64,000 nucleotides of DNA from Candidatus Rifleibacteriota bacterium (GTDB taxonomy: Bacteria; Muiribacteriota; Ozemobacteria; Ozemobacterales; Ozemobacteraceae): the NCBI GenBank assembly GCA_024710355.1, contig JANJUX010000056.1, positions 62,001-126,000 on the forward strand, read 5' to 3'. The position numbers and the translations under genes are program-made. The notes beneath the pieces are model-generated. The model had not been told where the DNA came from. It ran no database searches and saw only the letters and a program-made list of their open reading frames with translations. Each line of letters begins with the position of its first letter. The stretch's first letter is position 1. This document shows positions 18,364-27,586 of the stretch, in pieces.

Positions 18364-19074
18364 TCATCTGCTCTTCCTGACGATAAAAGAAAACATGCTG
18401 CCATTCCGCTGACGCTGACGCCTGAACGAAAAGAATTGCTTTTCGCTGCAGTAGGTGCAATGATCAAAATCGTTGATGCCGGCTTCTGGAACACCCGCCT
18501 GCAGCAGCTGCCAGCGATTCAATCCGCGCAGGTCGAGATGCCACTTGCCATTTTTCTTAAAAAATTTCTGCCATACAGGGTCGGCTTCGACAAACTGGTG
18601 ATAAACCTCGTCGCCCATTTCAAGGCAACACTGGCCGATGCAGGGCCCGATAATAGCCTTCAAACCGGCAGGCTCAACCTGAAACAGTTCCGAAAACCTT
18701 TCGACCGCGCGGGTGGCAATGTTCATGCAGGCACTGCGCCAACCGGCGTGAACAGCCGCAACAGCCCGATCACACCAGATGAGAAGCGGCAGGCAGTCAG
18801 CCGAAAATACACCGATTGGCCGGTCAGCCAGATTGGTAATCAGACCATCAGTCTTCTCGGTCAAAAAAAGCGGAGTAGCCTCAGTGACCTGAAAAACCCG
18901 GTCCTGATGAACCTGGTGGCCGTAGGTCGGCCAGGCCATGGCATTCTCTTTGACGACCGGCAGATTCTGCCAGATCTCTGCAACCCTCTCTGAAGGCATA
19001 TTATAAAAAGACAGGTCACCGTCAAAGGCCTCTGAAAAGCCAGCAATCATCTTCTGATCTTCGAAAATCTTCAT
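18364..19074 (-). CDS. pgeF: PgeF/YlmD-family purine nucleoside phosphorylase (polyphenol oxidase family)
   Basis: A 236-residue member of the Cu-oxidase_4 family. Family proteins are reported as purine nucleoside phosphorylases/deaminases and, in E. coli (YfiH), as a peptidoglycan editing factor. The motif set is present: ADCLPLLIWC, AAVHAGWRSA (usually HAGWRG), IGPCIGQCCLEMG and DHCTYCSEKQFFSFRRQ. The ATG at 19074 is used in preference to a TTG at 19104 that would overlap the upstream gene; neither has a good ribosome site. It lies 4 bases after a TPR-protein gene and is probably coupled to it. Confidence 0.88.
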   Translation of the reverse strand: MKIFEDQKMIAGFSEAFDGDLSFYNMPSERVAEIWQNLPVVKENAMAWPTYGHQVHQDRVFQVTEATPLFLTEKTDGLITNLADRPIGVFSADCLPLLIWCDRAVAAVHAGWRSACMNIATRAVERFSELFQVEPAGLKAIIGPCIGQCCLEMGDEVYHQFVEADPVWQKFFKKNGKWHLDLRGLNRWQLLQAGVPEAGINDFDHCTYCSEKQFFSFRRQRQRNGSMFSFIVRKSR

Positions 19075-19078
19075 TGTA

Positions 19079-20764
19079 TCAGTATTCTGGCGACAGTGAA
19101 GCAATCATTTTTTCTGCCAGTTCATCGACCGCATCACGGCGGCCTGAAACTTCCTTAACCATTTTCAGGGTGCGAAGCGCATCGTCCGGGCGGCCCTTTC
19201 TCGCGTAGAGAGAGGCAAGAACGACATAGGCTTCTTTGAGCGTGCGATCGAGAGCGATTGCCTTTTTGCTCTTTTCGTAGGCATCCTGGTAGCGGCCCTG
19301 ATTGTAGCAGAGCAGAGCGATGTCCTTGTAAGCTTCGGCATTCTCAGGGTTCAGACTAAGAGCCTTGCTGAATTCAGCTTCGGCCAGCGAATACTGCCCG
19401 GATCTGAAGAAATCCTTGCCCATATCCATGTGAGTCTGAGCCTTCAACGTGCTCTTCTGCTCCATCTGCTTGCGGGCACGCAACAGCAGATTACGGGCCT
19501 GGCGTGATACCATAGTGGTTTCGGGAGCATTGTTGATAATGTAATTCAGTTCGGCGGCGGCTTCAGACACGAGACCACGGTCGAGATATGATTTACTGAG
19601 CGAGTATTTTCTTTCAAGCTCGCGTTCCTGATTAACCGAGATTTCGCGCGGGGCGGCCGACATTCTCACAGAAGAAGCCGAATACGAAGAGGCAACTGTA
19701 TTCGTGTCGCGTTCATTCCTTGCGACAATGTTTGCCCGGCTGAACGGATCGGCCATCATGGGTGCGGCCGCAGTCATGGAAGGTGCCACCGGCACAGGTG
19801 CCATAGTGGTCGCAGAATCAAAAACCGCAACCGGCTGCTCGACGGCACTGACCGGTGTAAAACTCGTATTCGTCTCGGCGGGTGTTGCGGCAACATTATA
19901 GGCTGAACCAAGTGATCCCGATTTGCCCTTTCGGTTCAAAAAGTCCTGTAGTTTTGAGCTGCCCTGCATCTTTTTGACATTGCTGAAATAAAAGCGTTTC
20001 GTTTCGGTCGTCAGGCTCTTAACTTTCTTCTCAAGATGCCTTTTGATCGGATCAGAATCAGGAGCTTTGGCCAGAGCCTGACGATAGACATGCAGAGCTT
20101 TGGCATCGTCTTTCATTTTTTCATAGCAATCGGCAAGAGGCACATAGGCTTTCAGATAATTCGGGTTAAGCTGAATAGCATTGCGAAAATGCCCAGCGGC
20201 CGCACTGATATTGTTGGCCGAAAACTCAACCAGACCCAGATTAAAATGTGATTTGAAAAAACCTGGCTCAAGACGGATGGCGGCATTGAAATGAGTGCTG
20301 GCCTCGCCATGCCGGCCGGCTTTATAAAGCGCCCAGCCAAGAGAATCATGAAAACTCGGAGAATTTGGCTGTAGCTCAACCGCCTTCTGGCAGAGCATTA
20401 CAGCCTTTGCCGGGTCGGTTTCGGTCGTGGCAAGCAGATAGCCAAGATTGTTCAAAGCCGAGGGATAATTCGGCTTGAGACTGAGAGCCCTTTCATAGGC
20501 CCTGGCAGCATTTCTCAAATCACCGGTTTTCTCGAAGGCAAACCCAAGGTTGTGAAAAGCCTCGGCAATATCCGGGCGCAGCTTTACCGCTCGCGTGAGG
20601 TCGGTTACCGCTTCGACGTAATTTCTTTCCTGGAGTTTTCCGGTTCCGCGGACATAAAGCTTCATTCCTTCGTCCTGATAGCCCGGCAGGGCGTCAAACG
20701 AAAGCGGAAAAGCAGGAACAGTCAGAAAAAGCGCCAGAAACCCGGTCAATACAAGCCTTTTCAT
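19079..20764 (-). CDS. Exported TPR-repeat protein
   Basis: A 561-residue protein with a signal peptide (MKRLVLTGFLALFLTVPAFP). It carries two TPR blocks, about 30-270 (for example AFHNLGFAFEKTGDLRNAAR and ALNNLGYLLATTETDPAKAV) and about 380-550 (AHMDMGKDFFRSGQYSLAEA), separated by a low-complexity Ala/Pro/Val linker. AGGAGGC lies 6 bases before the ATG. Such proteins assemble envelope complexes; a TadD-like pilus role is conceivable given the tad genes elsewhere in the window, but nothing local supports it. It is followed at once by pgeF. Confidence 0.82.
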   Translation of the reverse strand: MKRLVLTGFLALFLTVPAFPLSFDALPGYQDEGMKLYVRGTGKLQERNYVEAVTDLTRAVKLRPDIAEAFHNLGFAFEKTGDLRNAARAYERALSLKPNYPSALNNLGYLLATTETDPAKAVMLCQKAVELQPNSPSFHDSLGWALYKAGRHGEASTHFNAAIRLEPGFFKSHFNLGLVEFSANNISAAAGHFRNAIQLNPNYLKAYVPLADCYEKMKDDAKALHVYRQALAKAPDSDPIKRHLEKKVKSLTTETKRFYFSNVKKMQGSSKLQDFLNRKGKSGSLGSAYNVAATPAETNTSFTPVSAVEQPVAVFDSATTMAPVPVAPSMTAAAPMMADPFSRANIVARNERDTNTVASSYSASSVRMSAAPREISVNQERELERKYSLSKSYLDRGLVSEAAAELNYIINNAPETTMVSRQARNLLLRARKQMEQKSTLKAQTHMDMGKDFFRSGQYSLAEAEFSKALSLNPENAEAYKDIALLCYNQGRYQDAYEKSKKAIALDRTLKEAYVVLASLYARKGRPDDALRTLKMVKEVSGRRDAVDELAEKMIASLSPEY

Positions 20765-20861
20765 GATTTGCCTCCTGTATATGGCAACAATTTATAATTT
20801 TTCCCTATGTCTATCGGCAGGTCAAAGACTTAACAGCAACTATTTTTTATCTGGTGAAAAT

Positions 20862-20890
20862 TTGCATACCTGAGAAGTTGCGTGTATGTT
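20862..20890 (+). promoter_or_regulatory. Sigma-70-type promoter upstream of pyk
   Basis: TTGCAT (20862-20867), a 17-base spacer, and TATGTT (20885-20890), placed about 35 bases before the pyk start. Four of six bases match consensus in each box. Confidence 0.4.
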
Positions 20891-20924
20891 GACGGCATTA
20901 CATCTTCATGATGGCAGGTGAGTT

Positions 20925-22346
20925 ATGAATAACAAAAAGACCAGAATAGTAGCGACCCTTGGCCCCGCCTCCGCAGCCCCGGAAACCGTTGAACAGCTGA
21001 TAATGGCCGGTGTTAATGTTTTCCGGCTCAATTTTTCGCATGGCACCCACGAAAGCCATCTGGCCGCCATCAAAACCATCAGACAGGCCTCAGAAAAAAC
21101 CGGCCGGTTTACCGCCATTCTTGGCGATCTCTGCGGACCAAAAATCAGGGTCGGAAAATTTGCCAACGGGCCAATCGAGCTCAATGCCGGCGATGCATTT
21201 TTCATCAGCGAAAACCCCGATGAAACTGGCACTCAGCAGGGCATCGGCACCTCATACCCATACCTGACCAAAGATTTGCGACCTGGCAATTCAGTTCTGC
21301 TCGATGACGGCAATATCATGCTCGAAGTCGTCAACGTTGCGGGCAACCGGGTTAACTGCCGGGTGCTCGATGGCGGGCCTCTGAAAGACAAAAAAGGCCT
21401 CAGCATGCCCGGCATTCCTCTCAGCATCGAGACCATCACCGATAAAGACCGGGCTGACCTCAAGTTCATGATTGAACAGCAGCTCGACTTTGTGGCTTTG
21501 AGCTTTGTCAGAAAAGCCAAAGATCTGATCGATCTGCAGAAACTCATCGGCGACGCCCAGATCCGAATTATTGCCAAAATTGAAAAACCTGAAGCCCTCG
21601 ACGAAATCGACCAGATTCTCGACAACTGCGAAGGCGTGATGATCGCCCGCGGCGATCTTGGCGTTGAAATGCCGATTCAACAGGTTCCGGCCGTTCAGAA
21701 ACAGCTGCTGCTCAAATGCGGCCGTCGCGGCAAAACCGTCATAACCGCAACCCAGATGCTTGAATCGATGATCGAAAACCAGCGCCCCACCCGCGCCGAA
21801 ACCACCGACGTATTCAACGCCATTGTCGAAGGCTCTGATGCGGTAATGCTGTCTGGTGAAACCGCCGCCGGCAGGTTTCCGGTCGACGCCGTTAAAATGA
21901 TGGCGGCTATCGCCACCGAAGCCGAAAAAATCAGTTCAGACAATTACGAGCGCATCAACAATCTGCTGCCCGAAGTCGGCAACGCCATTGAAGAGGTCAT
22001 GGCGCATGCCGCCTGCGAAGCTGCCATGAATGTTGCAGCGCGTGCGATCGTTCCGTTCACCCATAGCGGCAATACCGCTCTTCACATATCAAAGTATCAT
22101 CCGCCCACTCCGGTATTTGCGCTTACGCCGCGAGAAGCGACCTGTCGCCGACTCTCCCTGAGCTGGGGCGTAACACCAATCCTGGTCAAAGACATACGCA
22201 ACACAGACGAAATGATCGCAATGGCCGAAAAAACTCTGAAAGAGCTTGGCATAGCAGAATCTGGCGATGTTATCGTCATTGTCGCCGGAGTTCCGCTTGG
22301 CGTCAAAGGCAACACCAATCTGATGAAACTCCACCGGATCGGCTGA
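20925..22346 (+). CDS. pyk: Pyruvate kinase
   Basis: A 473-residue enzyme that makes pyruvate and ATP from phosphoenolpyruvate and ADP in the last step of glycolysis. Catalytic elements are intact: KTRIVATLGPAS, FRLNFSHGTHESH, the signature IIAKIEKPEALDEID, ARGDLGVEMP, and ITATQMLESMIENQRPTRAE, followed by a normal C-terminal allosteric domain. A ribosome site (CAGGTGAG) precedes the ATG. It is monocistronic, with its own promoter-like boxes and a strong terminator. Confidence 0.96.
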   Translation: MNNKKTRIVATLGPASAAPETVEQLIMAGVNVFRLNFSHGTHESHLAAIKTIRQASEKTGRFTAILGDLCGPKIRVGKFANGPIELNAGDAFFISENPDETGTQQGIGTSYPYLTKDLRPGNSVLLDDGNIMLEVVNVAGNRVNCRVLDGGPLKDKKGLSMPGIPLSIETITDKDRADLKFMIEQQLDFVALSFVRKAKDLIDLQKLIGDAQIRIIAKIEKPEALDEIDQILDNCEGVMIARGDLGVEMPIQQVPAVQKQLLLKCGRRGKTVITATQMLESMIENQRPTRAETTDVFNAIVEGSDAVMLSGETAAGRFPVDAVKMMAAIATEAEKISSDNYERINNLLPEVGNAIEEVMAHAACEAAMNVAARAIVPFTHSGNTALHISKYHPPTPVFALTPREATCRRLSLSWGVTPILVKDIRNTDEMIAMAEKTLKELGIAESGDVIVIVAGVPLGVKGNTNLMKLHRIG

Positions 22347-22373
22347 GAAGCTATCACAAACCATCGCAAGCAG

Positions 22374-22410
22374 AGAGGCCGTATCAACGATCGTGATACG
22401 GCCTCTTTAT
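22374..22410 (+). terminator. Rho-independent terminator after pyk
   Basis: A 13-base perfect stem AGAGGCCGTATCA (22374-22386) with 22394-22406 and a 7-base loop, followed by a T-rich tail. Confidence 0.8.
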
Positions 22411-22455
22411 ATTCTACAAACTCTACGGGCTGTCGCTGGTCAGATCAGCCCATGA

Positions 22456-22761
22456 TCAATCCTTGTCGACAAAGTAATAGCCACACTTGTCTTTTGTGTG
22501 CGGAAACATGTCTTCTTCGTTGAACGGATAAATCTTGCAAACATCCGGTTTGGTTTCATGAATGCGGCAGAGAAACATGCCGGATTTCTCATAAAGGAAC
22601 GGACACGGAAAAGAAGACTTACAGCAGGCACCGCAACCAAGGCAGTCGCCACGCCGACGCCGCAAACCGTCTTCGACCACCTGCTTCTTTAAAAGAAGCA
22701 GATAGCGGCGCTTAACCTGCATTTTAAACGATGTTACAACTTTTTTATAAACTTTCTGCAT
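22456..22761 (-). CDS. YkgJ-family cysteine-cluster protein
   Basis: A 101-residue protein of the YkgJ / Fe-S-binding family of unknown function, thought to bind zinc or an iron-sulfur cluster. The Cys pattern is clear: DCLGCGACCKSSFPCPF, FLCRIHETKPDVCKIYPF, and a last Cys in KDKCGYYF. The N terminus is very basic (KVYKKVVTSFKMQVKRRYLL). The ATG at 22761 is chosen because GGGAGA lies 6 bases upstream; the longer frame to 22821 has no support. It sits alone between pyk and the channel gene. Confidence 0.85.
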   Translation of the reverse strand: MQKVYKKVVTSFKMQVKRRYLLLLKKQVVEDGLRRRRGDCLGCGACCKSSFPCPFLYEKSGMFLCRIHETKPDVCKIYPFNEEDMFPHTKDKCGYYFVDKD

Positions 22762-22839
22762 CGGTTCTCCCACAAGTAAAACAGGGTACCTGATTATAAG
22801 CCCCGACCCGCCTGCGGTCAACTTTTAAGGAAAAAGCGA

Positions 22840-24381
22840 TCATAGCTTGAAGAACCCGCGGATCCTGCGCAGCAAAGCCGCCCTGGCTGCGCTTTCCTCT
22901 GCCGGTTTCTGAGCAGCAATCCTGGTTTCATGATGGTCGGCAGCCAATTGAGAGTTTCTGCTGCTGCGTTCGGCAAGAGTTTTGCTGAGAACCTCCGCCA
23001 GTTGCGCGTCCTCACTCAATAATCTGCCCATAGTGTCGCGGTTGAGCTTCAAAAGTCTGGTTTCGTGTTTTGCAACAACCGAAGCGGAACGTTTTTCACC
23101 GGTCAACAGCGACATTTCCCCGAAGAAATCGCCTTCGCCAAGCTCGGCAACTGCCTTTTGCCCTGCGGTCGCAACAAACACCTGAACATGGCCCCGGTCG
23201 ATGATGTAAAAGTCAGTATCGAAGGCACCTTCAGTCACAATGTGTTCGCCGGTTTCATACCAGCATTCTTCAAGGCGCTCAGCAACGAACCTGCGCAATT
23301 TGCCATCGAGAGCCGCCAGAAAGTCGATGCCGCCGATAAGATTCAGACGGTGTTCAATCGTTTTGTCGTGATCATCCTTTTCGTGATGCAGATAAACATC
23401 ACGAATCGGAAACGGAATCGAAATTCCTTCTCGTTTGAGCTGATACCATACCCTCGAAGCCAGACGACTCGCTGTCAAACCAGGGCTCGCATCATTCGAA
23501 AGCCTGAAGGTAATTTTATAATTGATTGCTGAGTCGGCAAATTCAATCAGTGAAACCGCCGGGGCGGGCCGCTGGTAAATCTCTTCAACCTGACTGGTCG
23601 CAGCAAGGAGAACCCTCCGCAATCTTTCCGGCGAAACATCATAAGGCAGACCGATGGAAATATCGTAGAACATCGAGCCATCGGCCGCCGAAAAGTTAAC
23701 GATCTCGTTTTTCGAAATCTGGTTATTCGGAATTACTACCAGGCCGGTATTAGACTGCCGCAGAGTCGTGGCACGCCAGTTGGATTCCTCAACCCGGCCA
23801 AAGAAGCCGTTGATTTTGATCCAGTCACCAATCTTGAATGGCGGCGAAATATGCACCGACAGGCCGGCAAACAGGTTACCAAGCACGTCCTGCAATGCCA
23901 GACCGAGAACCATGGTAAAAACCGCCGAAGTTGTCAGCAGCGGTGTAATATCGATTTTGTAAGTGTTCGAGAGAAACGAGAGAATGAGAATCAGGTAAAC
24001 GATGCCTTTAATCAGCTGCCGAAAAATCCCAGGAAATTCCTGCCCGGCTTTGCGACGGGAGTAGCTTCTCAACGCGCCAAAGAAAAGAATTTCACCGACA
24101 AGAAGACCCAGAGAGGCGTTCAGAAGCAATTGTGCCAAAGCAAAGACTTCTGGTCTGAAAAAGTCGAAATCCCTGAACCGGCAATAAACATAAAAAGGCA
24201 AAGCCGCGGCCAGAAGATACCCGGGCAACGAAATTGTCCCCCAGAAGGTCCCCTCATTTGAGCCTGATTTTCTTGCCATAAAACCGACCAGGGCACGCCA
24301 GAACATAATCATGATTATCCACATGCTGACGAGGATCACTTCGCCAAGCATGTGGGGCAACGCTTCCCAGAACCTGTCCAA
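22840..24381 (-). CDS. MscS-type mechanosensitive channel with C-terminal cyclic-nucleotide-binding domain
   Basis: A 513-residue membrane protein. Several membrane helices (about 10-180) end in the MscS pore and beta-domain signature (VLGLALQDVLGNLFAGLSV, PFKIGDWIKI, VVIPNNQISKNEIVNFS). The C-terminal part (about 345-460) is a cNMP-binding domain with FGEMSLLTGEKRSASV, where the Glu and Arg that hold the cyclic phosphate are kept. This is the bCNG architecture, in which cAMP or a similar ligand gates ion flow. The start is inferred as TTG with GAGGT 8 bases upstream, since an internal ATG at 24351 lacks a ribosome site. Confidence 0.9.
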   Translation of the reverse strand: MDRFWEALPHMLGEVILVSMWIIMIMFWRALVGFMARKSGSNEGTFWGTISLPGYLLAAALPFYVYCRFRDFDFFRPEVFALAQLLLNASLGLLVGEILFFGALRSYSRRKAGQEFPGIFRQLIKGIVYLILILSFLSNTYKIDITPLLTTSAVFTMVLGLALQDVLGNLFAGLSVHISPPFKIGDWIKINGFFGRVEESNWRATTLRQSNTGLVVIPNNQISKNEIVNFSAADGSMFYDISIGLPYDVSPERLRRVLLAATSQVEEIYQRPAPAVSLIEFADSAINYKITFRLSNDASPGLTASRLASRVWYQLKREGISIPFPIRDVYLHHEKDDHDKTIEHRLNLIGGIDFLAALDGKLRRFVAERLEECWYETGEHIVTEGAFDTDFYIIDRGHVQVFVATAGQKAVAELGEGDFFGEMSLLTGEKRSASVVAKHETRLLKLNRDTMGRLLSEDAQLAEVLSKTLAERSSRNSQLAADHHETRIAAQKPAEESAARAALLRRIRGFFKL

Positions 24382-24521
24382 AATCTTTACCTCTACAAAA
24401 AAGATGGCACGTCATCGCATCTATCGACCCGATTGTGGCAACCATTAACAGATGTTGCTGAACGCTTGACTTTTTTAGCCCGGAACCGTTAATGATAAAG
24501 GCATAACTACAGGAACAGATT

Positions 24522-25364
24522 ATGCAGGAAATTTTCAAAAAACTTGAATTCAGAGCGTTTTCATACGAAGAAGATCCCGAGTCGGTTGCCGACATGCATT
24601 GTTGCGCCGAAACTCTTGAAGGCTCCTGGTTCGATCGCAGTGACACATGCAAAATGCACGCCAAGATCGTGGTCAGAAGCCCCGGCTCTTCATGGGTTCT
24701 AGCCTATGGCGGGGTTATTTTTGCCCATGCCGACATGATCAAACTGCCAACCGGTGAAGCATCCGTAATTGCCTGGCGGATTCATGAGAACTACCGCTAT
24801 CCGCAGGTAGCCAGACAGCTACATGAGGGCCTGGCACGTGAAGCCAGAAAACGCGAATGTTCCGGTATGATTCTCTTTGCTGACCGCGCCCAGACAGACG
24901 AAGAACTCGCGATGCTCGGCATGCAGCCCGACCGCCGTTACCACTACGTTGATGTCTCAGCCGCCGAGCACGGCAAAGTTCTGCGAAATGAGCGGGTCGT
25001 GCTGCACCCCGACGATATTGCCGGGCTGAATCTCTTTCCATTTCTCGGGATTCCACTGCCGCCATCTTATTTTTTGCATCGTGCCTATCTGGGTGCCGAC
25101 TACGCTGTATTCAGACATGTAAAACCGGCAACCCACGAAATTTTTCACAAAGGCAATACTTTTCTTGCCTGCCATGACGGTCGTGAATGGTGTATTTTTA
25201 AAAAGGGCGATTTCAAACCCGACAAAGACGTTATATCTTCTGTCCTGAAAACCGTTGCTTCACTCCAGCCTGGTCGCATTCTACTGAGCGAAAAGGCCTG
25301 TGAGGCAGCTGAGCTGATTCCAATAACCGATGGAGTGTATCATGACTATTTCTCTGCGCTCTAG
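24522..25364 (+). CDS. GNAT-like N-acetyltransferase
   Basis: A 280-residue protein. The first about 160 residues follow the GNAT order: beta strands (ASVIAWRIHENYRYPQVARQ) and an acceptor-loop helix (LHEGLAREARKRECSGMILF), then a drop to a second, unrecognised domain of about 120 residues that ends in a basic patch and helical tail. The substrate cannot be read from the sequence. AGGAACAG precedes the ATG. The end overlaps by 23 bases the start of the exported zinc-ribbon gene, making a three-gene unit with the sigma-54 activator. Confidence 0.6.
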   Translation: MQEIFKKLEFRAFSYEEDPESVADMHCCAETLEGSWFDRSDTCKMHAKIVVRSPGSSWVLAYGGVIFAHADMIKLPTGEASVIAWRIHENYRYPQVARQLHEGLAREARKRECSGMILFADRAQTDEELAMLGMQPDRRYHYVDVSAAEHGKVLRNERVVLHPDDIAGLNLFPFLGIPLPPSYFLHRAYLGADYAVFRHVKPATHEIFHKGNTFLACHDGREWCIFKKGDFKPDKDVISSVLKTVASLQPGRILLSEKACEAAELIPITDGVYHDYFSAL

Positions 25365-26142
25365 AACAAAGCATTTCTGCATGTTCATGCTTCTCGCCGT
25401 ATTTTTCTGCCTTTTTGCCAGTGACAGCGCTTTTGCTCAGCGCAATGTCTGCTACGAATGCAAAACGATCAATGCCGCCGATGCCGCCAGCTGCAAAAGC
25501 TGCAATCTGGCACTCAACCTCTGCCTCGACTGCAACACCGAAAACCCTGCAGACAAAGACTTTTGCAGCAAATGCAACGCCTCACTTGCCGAAATGCGTA
25601 TTCTTGGTCGCATTGACCCCAAGACCCGCGAAGAACTCAAGCTTGGCCAGTCTGAGCGCGCCAAAATCGAAAAAGAACTGATGAAGGTCGGCTATCTCCT
25701 TGAGAAAAAACCAGAAGATGAAGAAAAACTCATCTTCAAAAAAGCCATGCTGCTGCACCGCATGAACTTCTTCTCGCGCGAAGCCGAAACCTGGCGCGAA
25801 TTCCTCAAGAAATTCCCCGAAACAAAGAAAAAATCAACCGCCAACGCTTACCTCGCCATCGCCCTGAGAAAATGGGGCTACCTGCTTTACAGCCAGAAAA
25901 ACAAAGACGAAGCTGCCCAGCTGTTTGTCGAAGCTACCGAAGCCAACACCATGGATGCTGAAGCCTGGAGCTGGCTTGGCCGTGTTAAAATGGAAACCGG
26001 CAAGAATGACGAAGCAAAAGCCGCCTACCTCAAATCGCTCGAAGCCAATCCCGGTGACAAGGTTGCCATCAACTTTCTCAGAAGACTGAAAGCAACCATC
26101 CCTGCCGAACTGCTTACCCCAAGAGCTGATGACAAAAAGTGA
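25342..26142 (+). CDS. Exported double zinc-ribbon protein with TPR repeats
   Basis: A 266-residue protein. A signal peptide (FCMFMLLAVFFCLFASDSAF, then AQ) precedes two CxxC-x9-CxxC units (CYECKTI...CKSC and CLDCNTE...CSKC), a basic/acidic linker, and TPR helices (about 150-260: AEAWSWLGRVKMETGKNDEA). Zinc ribbons are common in cytoplasmic proteins but odd behind a signal sequence. The ATG at 25342 has GGAG 7 bases upstream and is used in preference to an ATG at 25330. It overlaps both neighbours (23 and 14 bases), so it is translationally coupled to a GNAT protein and a sigma-54 activator. Confidence 0.75.
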   Translation: MTISLRSRTKHFCMFMLLAVFFCLFASDSAFAQRNVCYECKTINAADAASCKSCNLALNLCLDCNTENPADKDFCSKCNASLAEMRILGRIDPKTREELKLGQSERAKIEKELMKVGYLLEKKPEDEEKLIFKKAMLLHRMNFFSREAETWREFLKKFPETKKKSTANAYLAIALRKWGYLLYSQKNKDEAAQLFVEATEANTMDAEAWSWLGRVKMETGKNDEAKAAYLKSLEANPGDKVAINFLRRLKATIPAELLTPRADDKK

Positions 26143-27586
26143 AAATCTCAAAGAACTGACCGGCGACTTTCTCGCACAATTCTCGCCGGCGGTTCTTAAA
26201 CAGGTCGATGCGCTGTTCGAACAGCTCAAATCTGACAGTTCAAGTAAGCTTGCGGTGAATTTCGGGCTGGCGATGCCACCCGAAATGCGCCGCAGGATAC
26301 TTGCCGACATCGGCCTCGAAGACGACGCGGCCCCACAGATTGCCGACCGGCATCTTCCCTACCTCATGGTCATGAAGCAGCTCGTCGAAAAATTCGGCGA
26401 CCAGGCTGACAGCGTCGCCAAAGAAGAAGTCGCCACTTTTGTCTGGCAGGAAGGCCGCCGCCTGCGGCTGTTCGAAAACGAAATACAGCAGCTTGTCGAT
26501 TTTCTGCCGACATGGTTCAGCAACATCGCCCGCAAGAGGGTTATCGAGCTATCGCCAGCCAGGGTCTGCAGTGTCGAAGCCGACCCCGCCGAAGAAACAG
26601 CCGTAAACGCGGCAGAAATCTCCTTCAACGGCATCATCGGAAAATCCGAAACCATGCGCTCGATGTTCGCGTGCCTGAAGCGCATCAGTGGCAGCACTCT
26701 TTCGGTGCTGATCCAGGGCGAAAGCGGCACCGGTAAAGAACTGGTTGCCCACGCCATTCACTCTCTTTCCGACCGGGCCGGACAAAGTTTTATACCCGTT
26801 AACTGCGGCGCCTTGCCCGACTCGATAATCGAAAGCGAACTTTTTGGCTACGAAAAGGGTGCCTTTACTGGCGCGGCGGCACAAAAAAAAGGCTATTTCG
26901 AAATCGCCCACCAGGGAACCATCTTTCTCGATGAAATAACCGAAACATCTCTAAACACACAGGTTAAACTGCTCAGAGTGTTGCAGGAAAAACAGTTTTA
27001 CCGGGTCGGCGGCACCAGGCCGGTTGCCGTTGATTGCCGTATTATTGCCGCCACCAACCGCGACATGCTCGAAATGGTTAAAGGCGGTTCTTTCAGACAC
27101 GATCTTTATTACCGCATCAACGAAATGACCATCTCGCTGCCGCCGCTGCGTGAACGCAAAGACGATCTCTGCCTGCTCGTCGAGCATTTTCTTAAAAGCT
27201 TTGCCACTCAGAACAGATGCCAGGCCCCTACTATCGCCCCCGCCGCCTGGCAGATTCTCAAAGACTACAACTGGCCCGGCAACATAAGAGAACTTGAAAA
27301 TGCACTCAAACGTGCCGTAGTTCTTGCAGACGGGGTAATCATGCCCGAGCACTTCCCGGCCGCCATTCTCGAAAACACGAAACAACAGGGTGCCAGGCAC
27401 GCGGTTCCGGAAACCGGGACCCTGGACGAAATGCTTGCCCAGGCCGAACGCGAGATTCTCGATACCCAGCTGGCAAAATACGGCTACAATGTTTCAAAAA
27501 CGGCTGAAGCCCTGCAGGTTTCGAGACGTACTCTGCAGCGAAAAATCAAACAGCTCGGCCTCGAAAAGAAAGCCCTGCAACCTTAG
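26129..27586 (+). CDS. Sigma-54-dependent transcriptional activator without receiver domain
   Basis: A 485-residue regulator. The N-terminal about 150 residues are helical and unrecognised and would be the signal-input domain. AAA+ follows with GESGTGKE, GAFTGA (GYEKGAFTGAAAQKKG), GTIFLDEI, and an R-finger region. The C-terminal Fis-type helix-turn-helix is NVSKTAEALQVSRRTLQRKI. With no receiver domain, control is by ligand or protein binding and not by a kinase. The preceding overlapping genes are natural candidates for its input. The gene converges on the DppA-like gene with a 4-base overlap. Confidence 0.9.
   Translation: MTKSENLKELTGDFLAQFSPAVLKQVDALFEQLKSDSSSKLAVNFGLAMPPEMRRRILADIGLEDDAAPQIADRHLPYLMVMKQLVEKFGDQADSVAKEEVATFVWQEGRRLRLFENEIQQLVDFLPTWFSNIARKRVIELSPARVCSVEADPAEETAVNAAEISFNGIIGKSETMRSMFACLKRISGSTLSVLIQGESGTGKELVAHAIHSLSDRAGQSFIPVNCGALPDSIIESELFGYEKGAFTGAAAQKKGYFEIAHQGTIFLDEITETSLNTQVKLLRVLQEKQFYRVGGTRPVAVDCRIIAATNRDMLEMVKGGSFRHDLYYRINEMTISLPPLRERKDDLCLLVEHFLKSFATQNRCQAPTIAPAAWQILKDYNWPGNIRELENALKRAVVLADGVIMPEHFPAAILENTKQQGARHAVPETGTLDEMLAQAEREILDTQLAKYGYNVSKTAEALQVSRRTLQRKIKQLGLEKKALQP

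Noticed and set aside
20845..20870. Sigma-54 promoter upstream of pyk
   Set aside because: TGGTGAAAATTTGCA resembles the -24/-12 pattern, but the GG to GC spacing is 9 and not 10 bases, and sigma-70-like boxes fit better.
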